Below are positions 59,612 to 64,000 of a stretch of DNA of 64,000 nucleotides, one piece after another. This DNA comes from Pomacea canaliculata (lineage: Eukaryota; Mollusca; Gastropoda; Architaenioglossa; Ampullariidae). Under the pieces are notes generated by a model, which saw only the letters and a list, made by a program, of their open reading frames with translations, made no database searches and was not told where the DNA came from. Position 1 is the stretch's first letter; every line of letters starts with the position of its first letter. The position numbers were made by a program, and so were the translations under genes. The stretch lies in the NCBI RefSeq assembly GCF_003073045.1, contig NC_037600.1:14527188-14591187 (forward strand). Reading direction: 5' to 3'.

Positions 59612-62600
59612 ATGGGGCTTTACCTTTGGACATTGCTGTTCACAATCATCCACGTAATCCTGCTTGGGAATTTCACCTTCTGTATACCAGGTATGGAATG
59701 TACCCACTTTATTGATAGAAATAGACTAAGTAGGGAATTCCATTATCCAGATGTATTCCTGTTGCGTAATGGACCAGATCAGATGAATTCTCGGGTATCG
59801 TTTCAGCTTTAAGTCGCAATCAGTGTTGTGTATATTAAACGTCTTACATCTCTCTTGTTCTCTTTTTCTTTTTTGTTCCTTTTTTCACTCTGTGTGTTTT
59901 CTCTCTAATTTATTTATATATTTTTGACATTTTACACTGAAATGGTGAATACGTCGATAAAGTTCGGATTTAAATTGCTGTAAATGTTAACCTTCCTTGG
60001 CTATATGGCGACCTTTTTAAATCAGCCCTTTTAATTTTAAATCTCGGCAATCTTCTTAACGCATTTTATTGTCTTTTATTGTTAACGTTTTCAAATAATG
60101 TTGACTTTACAGGTAAACTGAAATCTTATCCGAGTTTCACCGATGTTAGAGTTGTTGCGCTTTAAGAATGTTGGACGAGCTTTACGAGAAGACATTCTAA
60201 CTTTATAGATATAAAAATACACCAAAATAATTTTGCGATGTCATATTAAAATTAGACCTTTGTTTGCTGTTTGTCTTTGTTTATTTATTGATTTCATAGA
60301 AAATCCCAACAGAAAGAGTCAAGTTGAATACCGAATCAAATGAGATTTGTTGATACTTATTGTCAGAGGACAAGGAAACATTTTTGGCCATATGACAAAT
60401 CAATATATATTTGTTGGATCATGTCAGAAAACAATTATATATGAAAATTGAATTAGTTTCTGCTGTCCGTGACAACTGTATATTTTAGTCTAGCTGGGTC
60501 TTTGTTACTCCTGGGAGGAGCATAGGGCCGCAACACCACCTCGCCGGCGGACCCGTTTTTGGACAGACAGCCCCTTTAGTCCTTTCCTGGCTCTCTACTG
60601 TTCTTTTCCAAGTCTGCTTTGGTCTCCCAGCTCTCCTCTTCCCCTGAGGATTCCAGTCAAGTGCCTGCCTGGCAATGCAAAATGTGAAAGGAATTTTTGT
60701 AAATATGTCGATGAGATGTGGCTCACAATTGTAAATACTTAACAGAGAGAAAGAGAGACGGACTGATGAAAAGTTATTCAAGTGCTATTTCCCTTTAGTA
60801 ATATTCTATGTAATTATTTTAGGATATCTTTTATACTCTCTTTTTCAGTTCGATAGTCTAAAGAGTCGATTTCAAATATTTTATGGTCCTTTCATCTTCC
60901 CTGTGAGCTCCCTACAATAATGTTGACATACAGAGTCAAGGGAGAAAACCTGGCTCATGATTGTTACCTTCACAGTGTTCATAAGCGTCTGTTGTCATCT
61001 TATATAACTGTATGACTTTATAACTGCCATAAAAGCCCTAAACATAACAGACTCCCGCCAAATATTTATGGTTTTAATCTTTTAAGTAAGTGTTCCCATA
61101 AATGTTTTACATGAACAATCTACGGCCATTTTGGATCGTATCAGATTTCTACTGATTACAATATCCGCCACGATATGACCTTTCTCGCTGACCCGGCGAT
61201 AAACAACAATCAGTCCGTCAGTCAATCATTCCATCAATGTTGTGTGTTCTCTAATCATGACATCTAAGCTTCCGCGTAAATAAAACATCTCGACTGATTT
61301 CGTGCCTATCGGAGGTGCTTGACAACACTCGTCATAAAGAACAAAAAGTCGAGCACGACAACCAGGACGTCCCGCAATAAGATCAAACTTAAAACTGAAA
61401 AAAGATCTCGGATTCCTATTGGCCATATACTTACTTCGTTTATTGCAATAATATGTCCGGTACACAAGTATATATCCTGTTTGTGAAGATTATGTACTTT
61501 TTTCTGAAAACACACACCCACTTATGCGTCTGTACTTCTTCAGCGAAACAAAATATTATTTCAGACAAGCCATTAGTGTGGGTTTGTTTTTGGTTTGTTT
61601 TTTCTTTTTTTTTTCTTTTGTTGTTGTTGTTGTTGTTGCAGTTTTGTTTTTGTTTTTTTGTTTTGTTGTTGTTGTTGTTTTTTTTTTTTGGGGGGGAATT
61701 CTTTGTTTTATTTTATTGTCTCGTCGGACATACAAAAATGAATCACATGAAAGGAACGTTCGCGATCAGATACGCGCAGGTAATTTGTAATCACTTGACA
61801 GAACTGATCTGATGAACAAAAAAAAATAATAATAATAAATTCGAGTAATTTTTGCTGATAACGATTCCTCGAACTCACTTGAAAGTCTCAACTCAATCCC
61901 GCCATGTCACCTCAAGTCATGCACGTTTATCTCAATCACTCTATGTTTGTTTTTCTTAATTCCTGTATTCGACCTTTGACCTTTCCTCCCAGAGGCGGAG
62001 CACATGTGGGGCAAGTGCATCACGAGCAGGAAGGACAAAATTCACGTGACCTGTCCTCTCGGCTACGTCATCTACCGCCCGGTCTTCTACGTCGCTGCGC
62101 ACACGCGTCACGACAAAGAATCCTGCGGCTTCTCGGCCACCGACTGTCACGGACAAGCACGTGACACGAGCGTTCAGGTGATGCTGGTTGCAGGGTTTCT
62201 GTAACAATTGTAACCGGGAACGTTTATTTAAAAAAAAAATCAAAAACGAGAAGGAAGTGGAATCGATCTCGCTTTCATTGTTAAAAGAAACGCTCTTTCA
62301 TCTTTAAAAGACTTCCCCAGTGTGGACTTAGCGTTAGTAGAGTGATGTCAAGGATAAACGTCTTGTTTCCGAAATTATAGAGTGGTGTCTAGACCCCGCA
62401 GATGTTATTTTTCCCCTAAAGCCGTTATTATAAGACGGAGGGAAATGTACCCTGAGGTCAAGAAACATGAAAAAATGTCCACGATTTCTTGAAACTGCTT
62501 TATGATTTTGGAAACAAGACGCTTTTCCTTGAGTTCCCCATTTTCGCTCTGAGAAAAGACCATACACTCACTTTACAACTATGGCCCCTGGTGATTTGAA

Positions 62601-63088
62601 AAATGTTCCTGAACAATTATAAATTCTGCGTTCCTAACAGAAGAACGATGAATTGATGACCAGTAGGTCTGAGTTCGTGACTCACCAACATTTTGGTCTG
62701 TGATAAGGATGTGAACCTGAATAACACCGACCCATGGCTTCCATTAACTTCCCAGAGCCAGCCACAGAATTAGTGTCCTTGTGCTGTGTTCTATTTACTA
62801 TTTTGTTTGTTTAGTTGTGCTTCCTTATTAGAGAGGACAAGAGACAATTTTTTTTCTTAACGTTCTTTGTTTTTATTTTCATGCTTATTCTTATTATAAG
62901 TATGTGTTGGTCTGTCTTTCTGTCTATCTTGTATATTGTGTCTATATTTTTCTTTTACTTTGTCTGGGTTTTTGATCAGTTAATGCCCTATTAATAAGAA
63001 AAAATATTCAACTCTTTCGCTAACCGATTCCGCGAAAGAGATTTACTGAATCCAGCTTTTGTTAACCCGAATACACTCTCGTTAACAT

Positions 63089-63124
<36 letters not shown>

Positions 63125-64000
63125 GTTGTCTTTGATGAAACAGATAAACAAGTGTCTTTGGGAAAACACCTGCACATTGAGATGGCATGAGCACATGCCT
63201 ATTGTGAAATCATCCAACTCCAGCTGTGTAGGAGTCACCCCGAACTACGTCGCCTTCAACAATCCACTTTGCCTTCCCTCAGGTGAGAGAATCAACTCCA
63301 TGTTTACAGACTTCGTTAGGATTTTATTTAGGAAGAATAGCAAAGCCATTCCAAAAAACAAAAAACAAAAACGTGTGCATGTGCGAGATACATGTCTACA
63401 AACATCGCCTTGTACAGAAATGTCGAACTCGTGACGTCACGTTTGTACACAGATACCTATATGCAATTACCATACTTTTCCACAGACCGAGGCCTTCATT
63501 AACCTTTATAAAAGGTTCATGTACACTCATGTCTCTCCACAATACTGACCTATTTCTTACTGGAAGGTTTGTTGACAAGTATTTTGAGAACGAAACTGGG
63601 GTATCTACGCAGACTTGGATGGAAGAAGTATCTTCCACTGCGCTTTACCCAATTATTGAGGAAAATAAATTGCACCCCAAGTAAGAGTACTTTAAGATGT
63701 GTTCACCGATTTACTTCTTCCCCTCACCCAGAATCCTATTTTTGCTTGCAATGACCTGGGGATCAGTTTTCTGGGAATGAGGAAGTCGAGAAAATAGCTG
63801 ATGCAGCACTTTTGTAAACTGCCTTGAATGTCGTGCCTACCCCGGCCCTCACTCGGGCAGATGAACTGCAGGACGGTGGTGAACTGTCAGGTCTTTTTTC
63901 GAGAAATTTCAGTCGAAACTGAGTCGAATTGTCGACAGAGAGGAAGAGTTTTCTCTACATCCTCCTCACCTTCCACAACTCCTCCTCACGTCCGGCTACC
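59612..64000 (+). CDS. Secreted SUEL-lectin-like protein, 5' part (gene continues past window)
   Basis: Exons: 59612-59690, 61993-62177, 63144-63282, with phases 1, 0 and 1 in agreement. The signal peptide is MGLYLWTLLFTIIHVILLG. The domain spans exons 2-3: GKCITSRKDKIHVTCPLGYV, then TRHDKESCGFSATDC, then INKCLWENTCTLRW, then NSSCVGVTPNYVAF and NPLC. The cysteine order fits SUEL/rhamnose-binding lectin domains (C, TCPxGxxI, C, C, VxxKC, C, C, C). However, the usual ANYGR and DPCxGTxKYL sugar-contact motifs are not intact, so carbohydrate binding is doubtful. A possible next exon starts after the acceptor ttcag at 63912: it stays in phase and open to the window edge with a Ser/Thr/Pro-rich sequence (VFSTSSSPSTTPPH). 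A LINE tail and repeat D lie in the introns. CCAAT-type gattggctg at 59528-59536 may be a promoter element. Confidence 0.75.
60485..60700 (-). mobile_element. LINE 3'-end fragment in an intron
   Basis: The minus strand reads IARQALDWNPQGKRRAGRPK, then QTWKRTVESQERTKG, then an ending like RWCCGPMLLPGV. The motif WxPxGKRxxGRPKxTWxRTVE is diagnostic of the C-terminal part of many LINE ORF2 proteins. It lies in intron 1 of the SUEL-like gene, opposite to the gene. Confidence 0.8.
61595..61695 (+). repeat. T-rich and (GTT)n simple repeat
   Basis: Poly-T and gttgtt runs with a short G run at 61691-61697. The overlapping Phe/Val-rich frames are artefacts. Confidence 0.9.
62335..62600. repeat. Dispersed repeat D (MITE-like), copy 2, with inverted ends
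   Basis: The left part gtcaaggataaacgtcttgt, then ttccgaaattatagag, recurs as the reverse complement at the right (plus-strand ttttggaaacaagacgcttt, then tccttgagttcccc, 62506-62540). The right flank acaactatggcccctggtga matches the end of copy 1 (ataattacggcccctgatta). It sits in intron 2 of the SUEL-like gene. Confidence 0.6.
63086..63122 (+). repeat. (GAT)n microsatellite
   Basis: About eleven units, 22 bp before the acceptor of the exon at 63144. Confidence 0.95.

Noticed and set aside
1-64000. CRISPR arrays, bacterial operons, rRNA genes
   Set aside because: None seen. The regularly repeated sequences are microsatellites or minisatellites without unique spacers, and gene structure is eukaryotic throughout.

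Overview
This is a piece of an animal nuclear genome. It has spliced genes with GT-AG introns, AATAAA polyadenylation signals, TATA boxes, many microsatellites, tRNA-derived SINEs, LINE fragments and small DNA-transposon relics. The repeats, and the secreted mucin-like, Ly6-like and SUEL-like proteins, point to a lophotrochozoan, most likely a gastropod mollusc. That placement is inference; no species-specific marker was identified.

Layout. Positions 1-5.8 kb are gene-poor and repeat-bearing. A promoter-like cluster (YY1-, ETS- and CCAAT-like sites) lies at 5.89-5.97 kb. A 16-exon gene for an nrf-6-like multipass membrane acyltransferase fills 8.8-18.9 kb (+); its introns hold two different SINEs and a Tigger-like DNA-transposon relic. 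A small coiled-coil protein gene follows at 21.2 kb (+) with an apparently long 3'UTR. Two small basic proteins at 28.3 and 31.1 kb (+) are tandem paralogues of a family I do not recognise. Positions 32-43.5 kb hold repeats and no convincing gene.

From 43.6 to 53.5 kb two related genes face each other tail to tail. Each has a TATA box, a signal-peptide exon, a Ser/Thr/Pro-rich mucin-like region and a C-terminal Ly6/three-finger-like domain split over two exons. The + strand copy has a 12-residue tandem repeat and lacks the last two cysteines. The - strand copy carries an additional cysteine-rich helical domain and has the full ten-cysteine set.

Positions 54-59.5 kb contain LINE, SINE and small dispersed-repeat debris. 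From 59.6 kb a gene for a secreted SUEL-lectin-like protein begins on + and runs off the right edge.

The nrf-6-like reading frame holds together across 16 exons only if one base is restored in exon 1 and one in exon 14, so it is either affected by sequence errors or is a damaged allele. The most notable observations are the Tigger-like element whose non-coding sequence resembles mammalian Tigger/MER2 from memory, the mucin-Ly6 paralogue pair with paired loss of two cysteines, the tandem pair of unrecognised small proteins, and an excess of the palindromic CRE octamer.
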